DNA from: Duganella rivi
Lineage (GTDB): Bacteria; Pseudomonadota; Gammaproteobacteria; Burkholderiales; Burkholderiaceae_D
Direction: 5' to 3'
DNA length: 64,000 nt
Assembly: GCF_009857435.1 (NCBI RefSeq)
Contig: NZ_WWCK01000004.1
Coordinates: forward strand, 248,001-312,000
Position 1 is the first letter of the stretch. Every line of letters starts with the position of its first letter. A model generated the notes under the pieces. It was not told the DNA's origin. It saw only the letters and a program-made list of their open reading frames with translations, and searched no databases. A program made the position numbers and the translations under genes. Shown one piece after another: positions 54,579 to 63,437 of this stretch.

Positions 54579-55310
54579 ATGATACTGATCGACGGCGCGA
54601 CCAAGCGCTTCGGCGCCAACACCGTGCTCAATGGCATAGACCTGCGCATCGCGCCGGGCGAAGTGGTGTCGGTGCTTGGGGCCAGCGGCTCCGGCAAATC
54701 AACGCTGATCCGCTGCATCAACGGCCTTGAACGGCTCGACGGCGGCAGCATCTCGGTAGATGGCCACGATGTCAGCGATCCGACGCAGCTGCAACTGGCA
54801 CGCCGCTGCTCCGGCACGGTATTCCAGATGTTCAACCTGTACCCGCACATGACGGCGCTGCAAAACATCACGCTGGCGCCGATGGAAGTGCTGAAAGTGC
54901 CGCGCCGCGAGGCCGAGGAGACAGCGACTGCATTGCTGGCCGCCGTCGGACTGGCGGGCCACGCGCACGCTTTCCCGTCCCAGCTCTCCGGCGGGCAGCG
55001 CCAGCGCGTCGGCATCTGCCGCGCCTTGGCGATGAAGCCGCGCTATCTGCTGCTTGATGAAGTCACCAGCGCGCTCGATCCTGAAATGACCGCCGAGGTG
55101 CTGGAGATTCTCGCCAAGCTGGCGGCGGACGGCACCACCATGCTGTTCGTCACCCACGAAATCGAATTCGCCCGCCAGATCTCCAGCCGCGTGGTGTTCC
55201 TCGACCAAGGCCGCTTGCTGGCCGACCTGCCGACCGTGCAGTTCTTCGCGGCGGATGGCGGACTGGCGCAACCACGCATCGCCCAATTCCTCTCCAAGAT
55301 GACGAAGTAA
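54579..55310 (+). CDS. Polar amino acid ABC transporter ATPase
   Basis: A 243-residue ABC ATPase of the GlnQ/HisP type: Walker A GASGSGKST, Q-loop near TVFQMFNLYPH, signature LSGGQRQRVGICRALAM, Walker B YLLLDEVTSALDPE and H-loop VTHEIEFA. It powers import by the two permeases and the binding protein encoded downstream. Together with 53247-54577 and 56256-57041 the transporter is complete. Confidence 0.95.
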   Translation: MILIDGATKRFGANTVLNGIDLRIAPGEVVSVLGASGSGKSTLIRCINGLERLDGGSISVDGHDVSDPTQLQLARRCSGTVFQMFNLYPHMTALQNITLAPMEVLKVPRREAEETATALLAAVGLAGHAHAFPSQLSGGQRQRVGICRALAMKPRYLLLDEVTSALDPEMTAEVLEILAKLAADGTTMLFVTHEIEFARQISSRVVFLDQGRLLADLPTVQFFAADGGLAQPRIAQFLSKMTK

Positions 55311-55323
55311 AGAAAGCCCACTC

Positions 55324-56244
55324 ATGAAAATGCTGCTTGCAAACGCCGAGGCTTGGCCCGGCTTTGACACCACCGTCGGCCTGCTGAAACAAGGCGGCGC
55401 CAGTATCGCCGCCATGGTCAGCGGCATCGCCAAGGTTGAACGCGAAGCCAAAGTGCGCAGTGTCGGCTACGGCGGCTGGCCGAATATGCTGGGCGAGATG
55501 GAGTTCGATGCAGGCGTGATGGACGGCGCCACGCGCGACGTCGGCGCCGTCGGAGCGGTGCCGGCTACCCTGCCCGTCTCCGCGCTGGCCTACGAAGTGA
55601 TGCAGCACCTGCCGCACGTGATGCTGACCGGCGCCGGCGCCCGCCGCTTCGCCAGCGAACGTGGCTTTGCCGTCGACGAGGTGCTGCACCCGGACAGCAA
55701 GCGCGTGTGGTGGGAGCGGCTGCAAAAGGAAATGTCGCCGGAGCAGCTGGCGGCCTTCCCCGACATCGCGCTGGCCCCGCTCAGCAACGCGATCACCGAT
55801 CCCGAACGCGTGCGCGACACCACGGTTTTCCTGGGCCGCGACGCTACCGACAATATCGGCGTGGTTACGTCGACCTCCGGCTGGGCGTGGAAGTATCCGG
55901 GACGGCTGGGCGACTCGCCGATTCCCGGCGCCGGCTTTTACGCAGACAGCCGCTATGGCGCGGCCGCCTGCACCCACACCGGCGAGATGACCATGCGCTG
56001 CGGGACGTCGCGCAGCATCGTGCTGGCGATGCGCCTCGGGTATTCCTTGCAAGATGCGATCAAACTGGCCGTTGAAGAACTGTCAGAATTGAAGAGCGGC
56101 TTCCTGGCTGGTGTGGTCATCCACGCGATCGACGCCAAGGGCAACCACCAGGTGGTCAACTACCGCTGCGAGGAAGAGATCCGTTATTGGTACTGGGACG
56201 AACGCATGGCCGCGCCGGAACTGCGCGTTGCCGCTCAAGCTTGA
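55324..56244 (+). CDS. Cytoplasmic glycosylasparaginase (aspartylglucosaminidase family)
   Basis: A 306-residue Ntn-hydrolase precursor matching N4-(beta-N-acetylglucosaminyl)-L-asparaginase: VGYGGWPNMLGEMEFDAGVM, MDGATRDVGAVGAV, and the C-terminal subunit motif TSTSGWAWKYPGRLGDSPIP followed by GAGFYAD. Aligning with the known enzyme puts the self-cleaving nucleophile at Thr166 (RDTTVFLG). The Thr, Arg and Asp of the active site (TST, GRLGDSP) and the THTG turn are kept. No signal peptide is present, unlike secreted bacterial homologues, so it acts in the cytoplasm on imported substrate, releasing Asp and an amino sugar. It lies inside the transporter operon. Confidence 0.9.
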   Translation: MKMLLANAEAWPGFDTTVGLLKQGGASIAAMVSGIAKVEREAKVRSVGYGGWPNMLGEMEFDAGVMDGATRDVGAVGAVPATLPVSALAYEVMQHLPHVMLTGAGARRFASERGFAVDEVLHPDSKRVWWERLQKEMSPEQLAAFPDIALAPLSNAITDPERVRDTTVFLGRDATDNIGVVTSTSGWAWKYPGRLGDSPIPGAGFYADSRYGAAACTHTGEMTMRCGTSRSIVLAMRLGYSLQDAIKLAVEELSELKSGFLAGVVIHAIDAKGNHQVVNYRCEEEIRYWYWDERMAAPELRVAAQA

Positions 56245-56255
56245 AAGGACAAACT

Positions 56256-57041
56256 ATGCAGCATCGCTTGCAACGTTACGCCGCCGCAGCGGCATTACTG
56301 CTGGTATCGGCGTCCGCGCTGGCCGGCCGCATCGAGGAAATCAAGGCGCGCGGCTACGTGCGTATCGGCGTGTCGCTCGGCGGCGAGCCGGTCGGATTTC
56401 GCAACGCCAGCAATGAGCCGGTCGGCTACGACGTGGATGTCGCCACGCAGTTGGCGGCCAAGCTGGGCGTGCCGGTGCGCTTTTCCGATGTCTCCAGCGA
56501 TGCGCGCATTTCGATGTTGATGTCGAAGCAGCTCGACCTGGTGGTGGCCAATGTGTCGATCACGCCGCAACGGGCGCGCGTGGTGGATTTCTCGATCCCG
56601 TACAATGTGGCGGGCCTGCGCGTGATTTCGCAGAAAAGCGCGCATGTGAAATCGCTGGCGGATTTGAACGGCAAGCGCGTGGTGGTCGGACGCGGTACCA
56701 CGGCGGACATCTTCCTGAAGCAATCGGCGCCGCAAGCGATCTTCGTTTATACCGACAACTTCGCGCCGGACGGCGTGCTGCTGCTCCAGCAAAAGCGCGT
56801 TGATGCTGGGATCGAGGATTCATCGCTGCTGGACTACCTGGCCAGCAAAAACGAGCAAATGGAGATACTGCCCACCATGTACGGCAACACGCCGATCGGC
56901 ATCGCCATGGCCAAGGGCGATCCGGCCTTGCTGAAGTTTGTGAACGGTTTCGTGTCGGACTACATCAAGTCCGGCGCTTATGCGGCCAACTACAAGAAAT
57001 GGTGGGGCAGCAAAACCACGCCGCCGGTGCTCAACCCGTAA
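56256..57041 (+). CDS. ABC substrate-binding protein, family 3
   Basis: A 261-residue periplasmic binding protein with signal peptide (AAAAALLLVSASALA). The mature part has the SBP family 3 layout: RIGVSLGGEPVGFRN, GYDVDVATQLAAKLGV, DLVVANVSITPQRARVVDFS, and ADLNGKRVVVGRGTTAD. The ATG at 56256 follows GAAAGGAC. It is the last gene of the transporter operon; its position beside a glycosylasparaginase suggests the ligand is an asparagine-linked sugar. The ligand pocket cannot be read from the sequence. Confidence 0.92.
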   Translation: MQHRLQRYAAAAALLLVSASALAGRIEEIKARGYVRIGVSLGGEPVGFRNASNEPVGYDVDVATQLAAKLGVPVRFSDVSSDARISMLMSKQLDLVVANVSITPQRARVVDFSIPYNVAGLRVISQKSAHVKSLADLNGKRVVVGRGTTADIFLKQSAPQAIFVYTDNFAPDGVLLLQQKRVDAGIEDSSLLDYLASKNEQMEILPTMYGNTPIGIAMAKGDPALLKFVNGFVSDYIKSGAYAANYKKWWGSKTTPPVLNP

Positions 57042-58029
57042 GACGGGGAACGAAGCGCGTGGGGACCAGCACTTGGTCGCTGTTTTCGGCCAGGTGCGCA
57101 GACTGGCTCAAGATGCGCACGATCTGCGCCACATATTCGCGCTTATCGGCGCCGATGGACGAAATCGGGTAGGCGTCGAACTGCGTCAGCGAGATGTTAT
57201 CGAAGCCGTACAGGCGGAAGCGTTGCGGCCGGTGCTGCGGGAAATGCTGGCGATGCGCATCGAGCACGCCCATCGCCATCGCGTCCGAGGTGCAGAACAC
57301 GGCGCCAACGGCGTCCACGTCGATCTGCTGCGCCAGCGCGCGGCCGCTGGCGTATGAGTAGTCCCCCGCCAGTTCTTTTAACAGCGTGATGCCGTGCTGC
57401 GCCAGCGCCGCGCGGTAGGAAGCGATGCGGGCTTGTTCGACTAAAGACATGGTGCGCCCCGTCAGCAGCAGCGCGCTGCGCGCGTTCTTGCTCGCTGCAT
57501 CGGCGACGGCTTCGCGGATGCCGTGATCCTCGTCCATCGTCACCGATGGCGCGCCGGGGGCGTGATGGCCGTTCAGCATCAGCACCGCGTTATTGCGGAA
57601 CATGCGGCGCACGGTGGCAGCGTCGGCGAAATCGGAAAACACCAGGGCCGCGTCGACGTGGTAGGCCACGCCGTCGCGCAGAAAATTCTCGGCATGCTCG
57701 CCGGCGCCAACGCGGATGAAAATCACCTGCTTGCCGATGGCCTGGATCTCGGCCAGCAGCAAGTCGAACAAGTCGAGGTCCGACAGGTCGTGAATGTGGT
57801 TGACGAGGATGGCGACGAGGTTGACTGTCTTATTCGCCAGCCCGCGCGCGAGGGAGTTGGGACGGAAGCCGAGCGTCTCGGCCGCGCGCAGCACTCGTTC
57901 GCGCTTGTCCGCTGATACGGGCCGCGGTTGCGCCGACAACGCGCGCGACGCGATCGCCCGCGAAACACCGGCCAGCGCAGCAACATCGGACAATGTCGGT
58001 TCCGGGGCGGTTTTCAGGGCGTCGGTCAT
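57031..58029 (-). CDS. LacI-family transcriptional regulator
   Basis: A 332-residue LacI/GalR regulator: N-terminal helix-turn-helix TLSDVAALAGVSRAIASRAL followed by the hinge helix (RPNSLARGLAN) and a sugar-binding-protein-like core. It converges with the transporter operon, overlapping the binding-protein gene by 11 bases. The palindrome at 53209-53226 fits its family and probably is its operator. No similar palindrome is seen before its own start, so there is no sign of self-regulation. The effector is presumably the released sugar or the imported conjugate. Confidence 0.93.
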   Translation of the reverse strand: MTDALKTAPEPTLSDVAALAGVSRAIASRALSAQPRPVSADKRERVLRAAETLGFRPNSLARGLANKTVNLVAILVNHIHDLSDLDLFDLLLAEIQAIGKQVIFIRVGAGEHAENFLRDGVAYHVDAALVFSDFADAATVRRMFRNNAVLMLNGHHAPGAPSVTMDEDHGIREAVADAASKNARSALLLTGRTMSLVEQARIASYRAALAQHGITLLKELAGDYSYASGRALAQQIDVDAVGAVFCTSDAMAMGVLDAHRQHFPQHRPQRFRLYGFDNISLTQFDAYPISSIGADKREYVAQIVRILSQSAHLAENSDQVLVPTRFVPRLTG

Positions 58030-58287
58030 GGCGGGATTATACCTGCCCGTGTTGGATGTGCATGCGTCGCGCGCCCTCGGCGCGCGGGGCTGGCGCTACG
58101 CGCCAGCAAAAGGGCGAACTCTCCTATGAAAAACAGGGTCTGAAAAATCCTACCCGCCTGATCTCCCCCTTAAACGCACGCTTTGTAACCACAGGCGCCG
58201 TTTGAAGTTGGCGATGACTGGCATCAACAAAGAGAGCATCGTTGTCAATTATTGAAAAACAACTGGAGCTCGCCCGTCAATAACCGC

Positions 58288-58316
58288 ACTCAGCTGAAAA
58301 TAGCCAATAGCTGAGT
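58288..58316. repeat. Inverted repeat upstream of the remnant
   Basis: ACTCAGCT and AGCTGAGT form a perfect 8-pair stem around a 13-base loop. A T-run follows at about 58328 on the plus strand, too far for a normal terminator but possible for a weak one. Confidence 0.35.
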
Positions 58317-58372
58317 TAATAGTTCGATTTTTTCCTACCCTGTTCGTTTGCTCGATGAGTTGACCCACTTAG

Positions 58373-58549
58373 TTTGACCCGCCTTCCACTGCCTGGCAAA
58401 CGCTGCCACGCGGTCATATGACCCGCAAGATAAATGGCGGTGAACGGCCCGAGCCACATGCCTGGAAACTGACCGCGACGTCACTGGATGACCTTTCACG
58501 CCTGTTGAAGTCCTTTGAGCAGCGCCTCGCGCCAACTAGCGCCGATTAA
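58373..58549 (+). pseudogene. Unidentified coding remnant
   Basis: An open frame that starts right after a stop (TAG at 58370) and ends at TAA 58547-58549. It reads like the C-terminal end of a lost gene (PSTAWQTLPRGHMTRKINGG, and later TATSLDDLSRLLKSFEQRLA) with normal codon use. An ATG at 58418 would give 43 residues. Two TTGACCC repeats, 14 bases apart, lie at its left edge and resemble ends of some insertion sequences. I do not recognise the family. It may be the stump of a transposed or deleted gene. Confidence 0.35.
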
Positions 58550-58607
58550 CCAACAGCCAAGGACAGTCAAGCCTTGGGCGCTTCCTAGGCAAAAGGAGGG
58601 CACGCCA

Positions 58608-58637
58608 TAAAACGACAAAACCCGCACGAAGCGGGTT
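58608..58637 (-). terminator. Rho-independent terminator of tRNA-Ser
   Basis: On the minus strand AACCCGC and GCGGGTT form a perfect stem around TTCGT, followed by TTGTCGTTTT. It begins nine bases after the tRNA CCA end. Confidence 0.85.
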
Positions 58638-58645
58638 GTGTTTCT

Positions 58646-58738
58646 TGGCGGAAACGGTGGGATTCGAACCCACGATACAGGTTTTGCCCGTATGCTTCCT
58701 TAGCAGGGAAGTGCCTTCGGCCACTCGGCCACGTCTCC
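58646..58738 (-). tRNA. tRNA-Ser (anticodon GCU)
   Basis: A 93-nt class II tRNA with encoded CCA. The acceptor stem starts GGAGACG and pairs with CGTTTCC; the anticodon loop CTGCTAA gives GCT (GCU), read as serine. A long variable arm follows (GCATACGGGCAAAACCTGTAT region) and the T loop GGTTCGAATCC is standard. A strong terminator follows. tRNA-Ser genes are common integration sites, and base composition changes to its right. Confidence 0.97.
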
Positions 58739-59049
58739 TAGTTGATTGCTCAACCGTCTTCCCATCAGTGAATGAGTAGACCGGCAGCTTGGTATAGATT
58801 GAAACGGGTTTGGTCAAGGTCAACCGCAATGGTGTCGATCCGGCACGCACCACCAGGTCGGAGCTTTCTAGCTTTCATCATTAAAGCTGATAAACTATTA
58901 GCGCTTTTCACCCGGCAAGTGCCATTCAGGAACTGCCTGTGACGTCGCTTGCCAGTTCTTTATCGACCGCACGGCATGGGCAGCAACGCCCGCGCCATTG
59001 GCCATAACCACGCGGCCCAGCGCCGGGCCAGGCGCCGCCGTAACACATT
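58739..59049. other. Intergenic region without a recognised gene
   Basis: This 311-base region separates tRNA-Ser from the GlxA-type regulator. It should carry the tRNA promoter on the minus strand (two TTGACC boxes near 58810-58825, with a poor -10) and that of the regulator. A small stem AGCTTT / AAAGCT is at 58870-58888. No coding frame is convincing. Confidence 0.5.
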
Positions 59050-60033
59050 ATGCAGATCGTTCAATCAAAAACCGCCGCCGGCATGACGGCCAAAGTCGCC
59101 CTCGTCATCTACCCCGGATTCAATATCCTGGACCTGTCGGTGTTGACCGTGCTCGGGATTGCCAACCACTACGCGCCGGGCAGCTACGCCGTTGAGCTGG
59201 TCTCCATGACGGGCGGCATCGTCCGCAGCATGTCCGGGGTCGGGGTGGAAACCACCATTTTCGGGCCGGAGCGCTATGACACGGTGATCATCGCCAGCAT
59301 GCCCGACCTGCCGCGCCCCAGTCCAGCCCTGGCCGCGCGGCTGCGGCTAGCCCTGTCCCAGTCTCGCCGCGTGGCCAGCATTTGCACCGGCGCCTTCTTG
59401 CTCGGTGAAGCCGGCGCGTTCGACGGCCGTGAGGTCACCACCCATTGGCGTTATACGGATGAGCTGATGCACAAGCTGCCGATGGCCAAGTTGGTGCCGG
59501 AGAAAATTTTCGTGCGCGACGGTCCGGTCTGGAGTTCGGCAGGCATGACCGCCGGCACCGACCTGGTGCTCGGCATGGTCGAAGCGGACCTCGGCCATGA
59601 GGTGGTCAAGCAGATCTGCAAAATCATGGTGCTGCCGCACCGGCGCGCCGGCGGCCAGAGCCAGTTTTCGGTTTTGGCGGAGATCGATCCCAGGCATGAA
59701 CGGATCCGCCGGGTCCTGAGCTATATCCGCGCCAACCTGCGCGAAGCGCTGACCACCCAGCAACTGGCCGACCATGTCAACTGGAGCGTACGCCACTTCA
59801 GCCGCGCCTTCTATGCCGAAACCGGGCTGTCGCCGGCCAAAGCGATCGAGAAACTACGGGTCGAAGCGGCCCAGAACCTGATCGAAAGCGGCCACTCGTC
59901 CGCCGCGCGCATTGCCGAGCAAACCGGCTTTGGCGACGAGGAACGGATGCGCCGCGCGTTCCAGCGCGTCCTCGGCACCATCCCGCAAAAAATCGTGCGC
60001 GCCGCGCGCACCCGCAAGCTGGCCCAGGTCTGA
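59050..60033 (+). CDS. GlxA-type AraC regulator with DJ-1/PfpI domain
   Basis: A 327-residue regulator with an N-terminal DJ-1/PfpI-like domain (KVALVIYPGFNILDLSVLTV, and SICTGAFLLGEAGAFDGREV with the conserved Cys) and a C-terminal AraC double helix-turn-helix (ALTTQQLADHVNWSVRHFSR, then GFGDEERMRRAFQRVLG). These regulators often sense small aldehydes, amides or nitrogen compounds. A second start at 59083 (MTAKVALV) is possible. It precedes a molybdenum hydroxylase operon by 224 bases on the same strand and is its likely regulator. Confidence 0.92.
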   Translation: MQIVQSKTAAGMTAKVALVIYPGFNILDLSVLTVLGIANHYAPGSYAVELVSMTGGIVRSMSGVGVETTIFGPERYDTVIIASMPDLPRPSPALAARLRLALSQSRRVASICTGAFLLGEAGAFDGREVTTHWRYTDELMHKLPMAKLVPEKIFVRDGPVWSSAGMTAGTDLVLGMVEADLGHEVVKQICKIMVLPHRRAGGQSQFSVLAEIDPRHERIRRVLSYIRANLREALTTQQLADHVNWSVRHFSRAFYAETGLSPAKAIEKLRVEAAQNLIESGHSSAARIAEQTGFGDEERMRRAFQRVLGTIPQKIVRAARTRKLAQV

Positions 60034-60041
60034 CGCCGGCT

Positions 60042-60060
60042 GCCGCGGCCCCGCCGCGGC
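60042..60060. repeat. GC-rich inverted repeat after the GlxA-type gene
   Basis: GCCGCGG and CCGCGGC form a 7-pair stem around CCCCG, 9 bases after the stop. No T-run follows. It could slow transcription, or be chance in very GC-rich DNA. Confidence 0.3.
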
Positions 60061-60160
60061 CGCGCCTCCCCTCCTCTCGCCTCGCTGCTCGCCCCGCAGC
60101 GCGCCCCACGCGTGTCCTGTTTTGCGGGTTTTCTGGCCGCTTTGTCCAAAGTGCCATTCG

Positions 60161-60166
60161 TATAAT
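60161..60166 (+). promoter_or_regulatory. Possible -10 box of the molybdenum hydroxylase operon
   Basis: A perfect TATAAT stands in a short AT-richer island of otherwise very GC-rich DNA, 92 bases before the catalytic subunit gene. The -35 region is poor at 16-18 bases, which fits an activator-dependent promoter such as one served by the AraC-type regulator. Confidence 0.45.
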
Positions 60167-60257
60167 CATTTCCAAGCAGCACTGTTGCTGCTGGCAATGT
60201 CTTAGCACGTCCTCCTCGCCATGCCGGCCGTGGCGCCCACCGTACAAGGAACTTCCG

Positions 60258-62396
60258 ATGACCGATCGACGCGCATTTCTCAAAGCCCTGGCTGCCTCCG
60301 GCAGCTGTCTCCTGCTCGACGTCGCCCTGCCGGTCGCCCACGCACGCGACCGCGCCGCAGGCGCCGACTGGCGCGCCAATGCCATGGTGCGCATCATGGA
60401 CGACGGCAAGGTCGTCCTGACCATGCCCTATGTGGAAATGGGCCAGGGCACCTATACCTCGATTCCGATGCTGATCGCCGAAGAGCTCGAGGTGGACCTC
60501 GGCGACGTCAGCCTCGAGCACGCGCCGGCCGACGACCAGCGCTATATGAACCCGGCCCTGGGCTTCCAGGTCACGGGCGGCTCGACCACCATCCGCGCCG
60601 CCTGGAAACCGATGCGCCTGGCCGGCGCCACCGCGCGCCTGCTGCTGGTGCAGGCCGCCGCCCAGCAGTGGCAGGTCGATCCCGCCAGCTGCCGCGCCGA
60701 ACGCGGCGTGGTGCTGCACCAAGCCAGCGGCCGCAAGCTCGGCTATGGCGCCTTGGTCGCGGCCGCCGCACGGCTGCCGGTGCCGGCGCCGGACACGGTG
60801 GTCCTCAAGCAGCCCGACGCCTTCCGCCTGATCGGCAAAGCCACGCGCCGGCTCGACACCGCCGCCAAGCTCAACGGTTCGGCGCAGTACGGCATCGACG
60901 TCCAGCTGCCCGGCATGAAGGTGGCGGCGCTGGCCATCGCCCCGGCCTACGGCGGCCGCCTGGCCGCGCTGGACGACCGCGCGGCGCGCCAGGTCGCCGG
61001 CGTGCGCGCGGTGGTGCGGCTCGACGATTGCGTGGCCGTGATTGCCGACCATTACGGCGCGGCGCAGAAAGGCCTGGCGCGGCTGCAGCTGCAATGGGAC
61101 GACGGCCCCAACGCGCAACTGTCGAGCGCCGACATCGTGGCCGACATGGCGCAGGCCAGCGCGCGCGGCGCCGCCCAGGTGCGCGCCGAGGGCGACACAG
61201 CGCAGGCGCTGGCCAGCGCCAGCCGCGTGCTCGAGGCCACCTATGAACTGCCGTTCCTGGCCCACGCGGCGATGGAACCGATGAACTGCACGGTGCACGT
61301 GCAGCCGGACCGCTGCGACGTCTGGACCGGCACCCAGGTCATCACGCGCGCCCGCGCCGTGGCCGCCAAGGTCACCGGCCTGCCGGAGGAGAAAGTCACG
61401 GTGCACAACTTCCTGCTGGGCGGCGGCTTTGGGCGGCGCCTCGAGATCGACGGCGTCGAGCGTGCGGTGCGGATTGCGCGCGCGGTCAATTATCCGGTCA
61501 AGGTCATCTACAGCCGCGAGGAAGATATCCAGCACGATATGTTCCGCCCCTATTTCTACGACCAGGTGCGCGCCGGGCTGGACGCCAAGGGCCGGCCGCT
61601 GGCCTGGCAACACCACCTGACCGGTTCCTCGGTGCTGGGCCGCTTCCTGCCGCCGGCCTTCAACAACGGCTTCGATCCGGAGACGGTCGACGGCGCCGCC
61701 ACGCCGCCGTATGCGTTCCCGGCCATCAAGGTCGAGTACACGCGCCATGAACCGCCGCACATTCCCACCGCGTTCTGGCGCGGCGTCGGCCCGACCCACA
61801 ATGTGTTCGTGGTCGAAAGCTTCATCGACGAACTGGCGGCCGCGGCCCAGGCCGATCCGCTGCAATACCGGCTGGCCCTGCTCCAGCACAACCCGCGCGC
61901 CGCGCGCGTGCTGCAGCTGGCCGCCGAGAAAGCCGGCTGGCAAGGCCCGCGCGCCGGCGCCAGCGGCCGCGGCCTGTCGGTGCAGTTCGCCTTCGACACC
62001 TATCTGGCCATGGTGGTCGACGCCCGCCTGATGGACGGCGAAGTGCGGGTCGAGCGCGTGGTGTGCGCGCTCGACTGCGGCGTGGTGGTCAATCCCGACA
62101 CCGTCAAGGCGCAAATGGAGAGCGCCGTCATCTTCGGCATTTCCGGCGCGCTGTGGGGCGAGATCAGCTTCAAGAACGGCCGCGTCGAACAGAGCAACTT
62201 CCACGACTACCGCGTGCTGCGCATGCATGAAACGCCGCACATCGAGAGCCATATCGTGGCCAGCCAGGAAGCGCCGGGCGGCATGGGCGAACCCGGCACC
62301 GCCGCCGTGATGCCCGCACTGGCGAACGCCATTTTTGCCGCCACCGGCCAACGCATCCGCAAGCTGCCGCTGGCCACCGCCTTGCAGTCCGCCTAA
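60258..62396 (+). CDS. Tat-exported molybdenum hydroxylase catalytic subunit
   Basis: A 712-residue molybdopterin-binding subunit of the xanthine dehydrogenase family, in the isoquinoline 1-oxidoreductase/aldehyde oxidase branch. The N-terminus [20 protein letters not shown] is a twin-arginine signal. Molybdopterin segments include [34 protein letters not shown] and [17 protein letters not shown] with the catalytic Glu678. It would hydroxylate an aldehyde or N-heterocycle in the periplasm. The iron-sulphur subunit and a diheme cytochrome follow directly. Confidence 0.93.
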   Translation: MTDRRAFLKALAASGSCLLLDVALPVAHARDRAAGADWRANAMVRIMDDGKVVLTMPYVEMGQGTYTSIPMLIAEELEVDLGDVSLEHAPADDQRYMNPALGFQVTGGSTTIRAAWKPMRLAGATARLLLVQAAAQQWQVDPASCRAERGVVLHQASGRKLGYGALVAAAARLPVPAPDTVVLKQPDAFRLIGKATRRLDTAAKLNGSAQYGIDVQLPGMKVAALAIAPAYGGRLAALDDRAARQVAGVRAVVRLDDCVAVIADHYGAAQKGLARLQLQWDDGPNAQLSSADIVADMAQASARGAAQVRAEGDTAQALASASRVLEATYELPFLAHAAMEPMNCTVHVQPDRCDVWTGTQVITRARAVAAKVTGLPEEKVTVHNFLLGGGFGRRLEIDGVERAVRIARAVNYPVKVIYSREEDIQHDMFRPYFYDQVRAGLDAKGRPLAWQHHLTGSSVLGRFLPPAFNNGFDPETVDGAATPPYAFPAIKVEYTRHEPPHIPTAFWRGVGPTHNVFVVESFIDELAAAAQADPLQYRLALLQHNPRAARVLQLAAEKAGWQGPRAGASGRGLSVQFAFDTYLAMVVDARLMDGEVRVERVVCALDCGVVVNPDTVKAQMESAVIFGISGALWGEISFKNGRVEQSNFHDYRVLRMHETPHIESHIVASQEAPGGMGEPGTAAVMPALANAIFAATGQRIRKLPLATALQSA

Positions 62397-62412
62397 CAGG
62401 AGAAACCACCGC

Positions 62413-62868
62413 ATGACTACCTTACACATCAACGGCAAAGCCCTCGCCGTCCAGGCCGAAGCAGACACCCCGCTGCTGTGGGTGCTGCGCGACGAACTGC
62501 ATATGACCGGCACCAAATTCGGCTGCGGCATGGCCTTGTGCGGCGCCTGCACCATCCACCTCGACGGCCAGCCGGTGCGCGCCTGCGTGACGCCGCTGTC
62601 GGCCGCCGCCGGCAAGAAAATCAGCACCATCGAAGCCATCGGCGCCACTGCGGTCGGCCAGCGCGTGCAGCAGGCGTGGGCCGAACTGGATGTGCCGCAA
62701 TGCGGCTACTGCCAGTCCGGCCAGATCATGGCGGCCGCCGCGCTGCTGCGCCAGATCCCGCATCCGAGCGACCGCGACATCAACCAGGCCATGTCCGGCA
62801 ATATCTGCCGCTGCGGCACTTATCCGCGCATCCGCGCCGCCATCCACAAAGCGGCGGGCAAGGTATGA
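62413..62868 (+). CDS. Two-[2Fe-2S] subunit of the molybdenum hydroxylase
   Basis: A 151-residue iron-sulphur subunit. The plant-ferredoxin-type cluster is bound by Cys in [19 protein letters not shown] and the following RACVTP; the second cluster by QCGYCQSGQ and [11 protein letters not shown]. This is the IorA/CoxS type. No signal peptide is present, so it would be carried out with the catalytic subunit by Tat. ATG at 62413, preceded by CAGGAGAAA. It overlaps the cytochrome gene (ATGA). Confidence 0.94.
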   Translation: MTTLHINGKALAVQAEADTPLLWVLRDELHMTGTKFGCGMALCGACTIHLDGQPVRACVTPLSAAAGKKISTIEAIGATAVGQRVQQAWAELDVPQCGYCQSGQIMAAAALLRQIPHPSDRDINQAMSGNICRCGTYPRIRAAIHKAAGKV

Positions 62869-63392
62869 AGCGGCTGCTGATCCTGTTGTTGGCCGCCGTC
62901 GGCGCGGCACAGGCAGCGCCGACGAACGGCGCCTTGTTCGACCCGATCGCCAGCGTGGTGCAGTCGCCGCGCTGCGTCAATTGCCACCAGGCCGAGGCGC
63001 CGCGTCAGAAAGACCAGGGCGTGCTGCATGCCCAGCAGGTGGTGCGCGGCCGCGACGGCCACGGCGCGCCGGCGCTGCAATGCGCCGCCTGCCACCAGGC
63101 AGCGAACACGGCGCAAGGCCAGGTGCCGGGCGCGCCCAACTGGCACCTGGCGCCGCTCAGCATGCGCTGGCAGGGACTCGACAAGAAAGGCGTCTGCCAG
63201 CAGATGCGCGATCCTGCCCGCAACGGCAACCGCCGCAGCGGCGATCAGGTGATCGAACACATGAAGACCGATCCGCTGGTGCTGTGGGCCTGGAACCCCG
63301 GCGCCAAACGCACCACGCCGCCGCTATCGCACGACGAATTTATCAAAGCGCTGCAGCAATGGGCACGCGCCGGCATGCCTTGCCCGGACTGA
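62865..63392 (+). CDS. Exported diheme cytochrome c of the hydroxylase operon
   Basis: A 175-residue exported protein with a signal peptide ([16 protein letters not shown]) and two haem sites, CVNCH and CAACH. It takes electrons from the iron-sulphur subunit and passes them to the respiratory chain, which is typical for periplasmic hydroxylases of this type. The ATG overlaps the stop of the iron-sulphur gene, so translation is coupled. The domain around the haem sites is otherwise unassigned. Confidence 0.9.
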   Translation: MKRLLILLLAAVGAAQAAPTNGALFDPIASVVQSPRCVNCHQAEAPRQKDQGVLHAQQVVRGRDGHGAPALQCAACHQAANTAQGQVPGAPNWHLAPLSMRWQGLDKKGVCQQMRDPARNGNRRSGDQVIEHMKTDPLVLWAWNPGAKRTTPPLSHDEFIKALQQWARAGMPCPD

Positions 63393-63437
63393 TGCCCCCC
63401 CCAACCTCGCAACAACTTCACCCAAGGAGCGCAACAC

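Larger units (their letters stand above)
58030..58607. other. Gene-poor, AT-richer stretch with a coding remnant
   Basis: No convincing intact gene. The part from about 58200 to 58350 is visibly richer in A and T than the flanks. It holds an inverted repeat ACTCAGCT (58288-58295) / AGCTGAGT (58309-58316), two TTGACCC repeats (58360, 58374) and an open coding-like remnant (58373-58549). A promoter for the LacI-type gene must lie at its left end but is not clear. Confidence 0.6.

Noticed and set aside
58335..58535. A 66-codon minus-strand frame over the coding remnant
   Set aside because: No ribosome site and an unlikely composition; the plus-strand reading looks more natural.
58790..58830. 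Promoter of tRNA-Ser from TTGACC boxes and TATACC
   Set aside because: Spacings of 15 and 21 bases do not fit a standard promoter; mentioned only within the intergenic entry.
58536..58853. A 105-codon minus-strand frame
   Set aside because: It runs through the tRNA-Ser gene, so it cannot be a real protein gene.
59811..62648. A 945-codon open frame on the minus strand over the molybdenum hydroxylase gene
   Set aside because: It lies antisense to a clearly conserved enzyme, has a composition of Gly, Ala, Arg, His and Asp typical of antisense frames in GC-rich DNA, and shows no domain.
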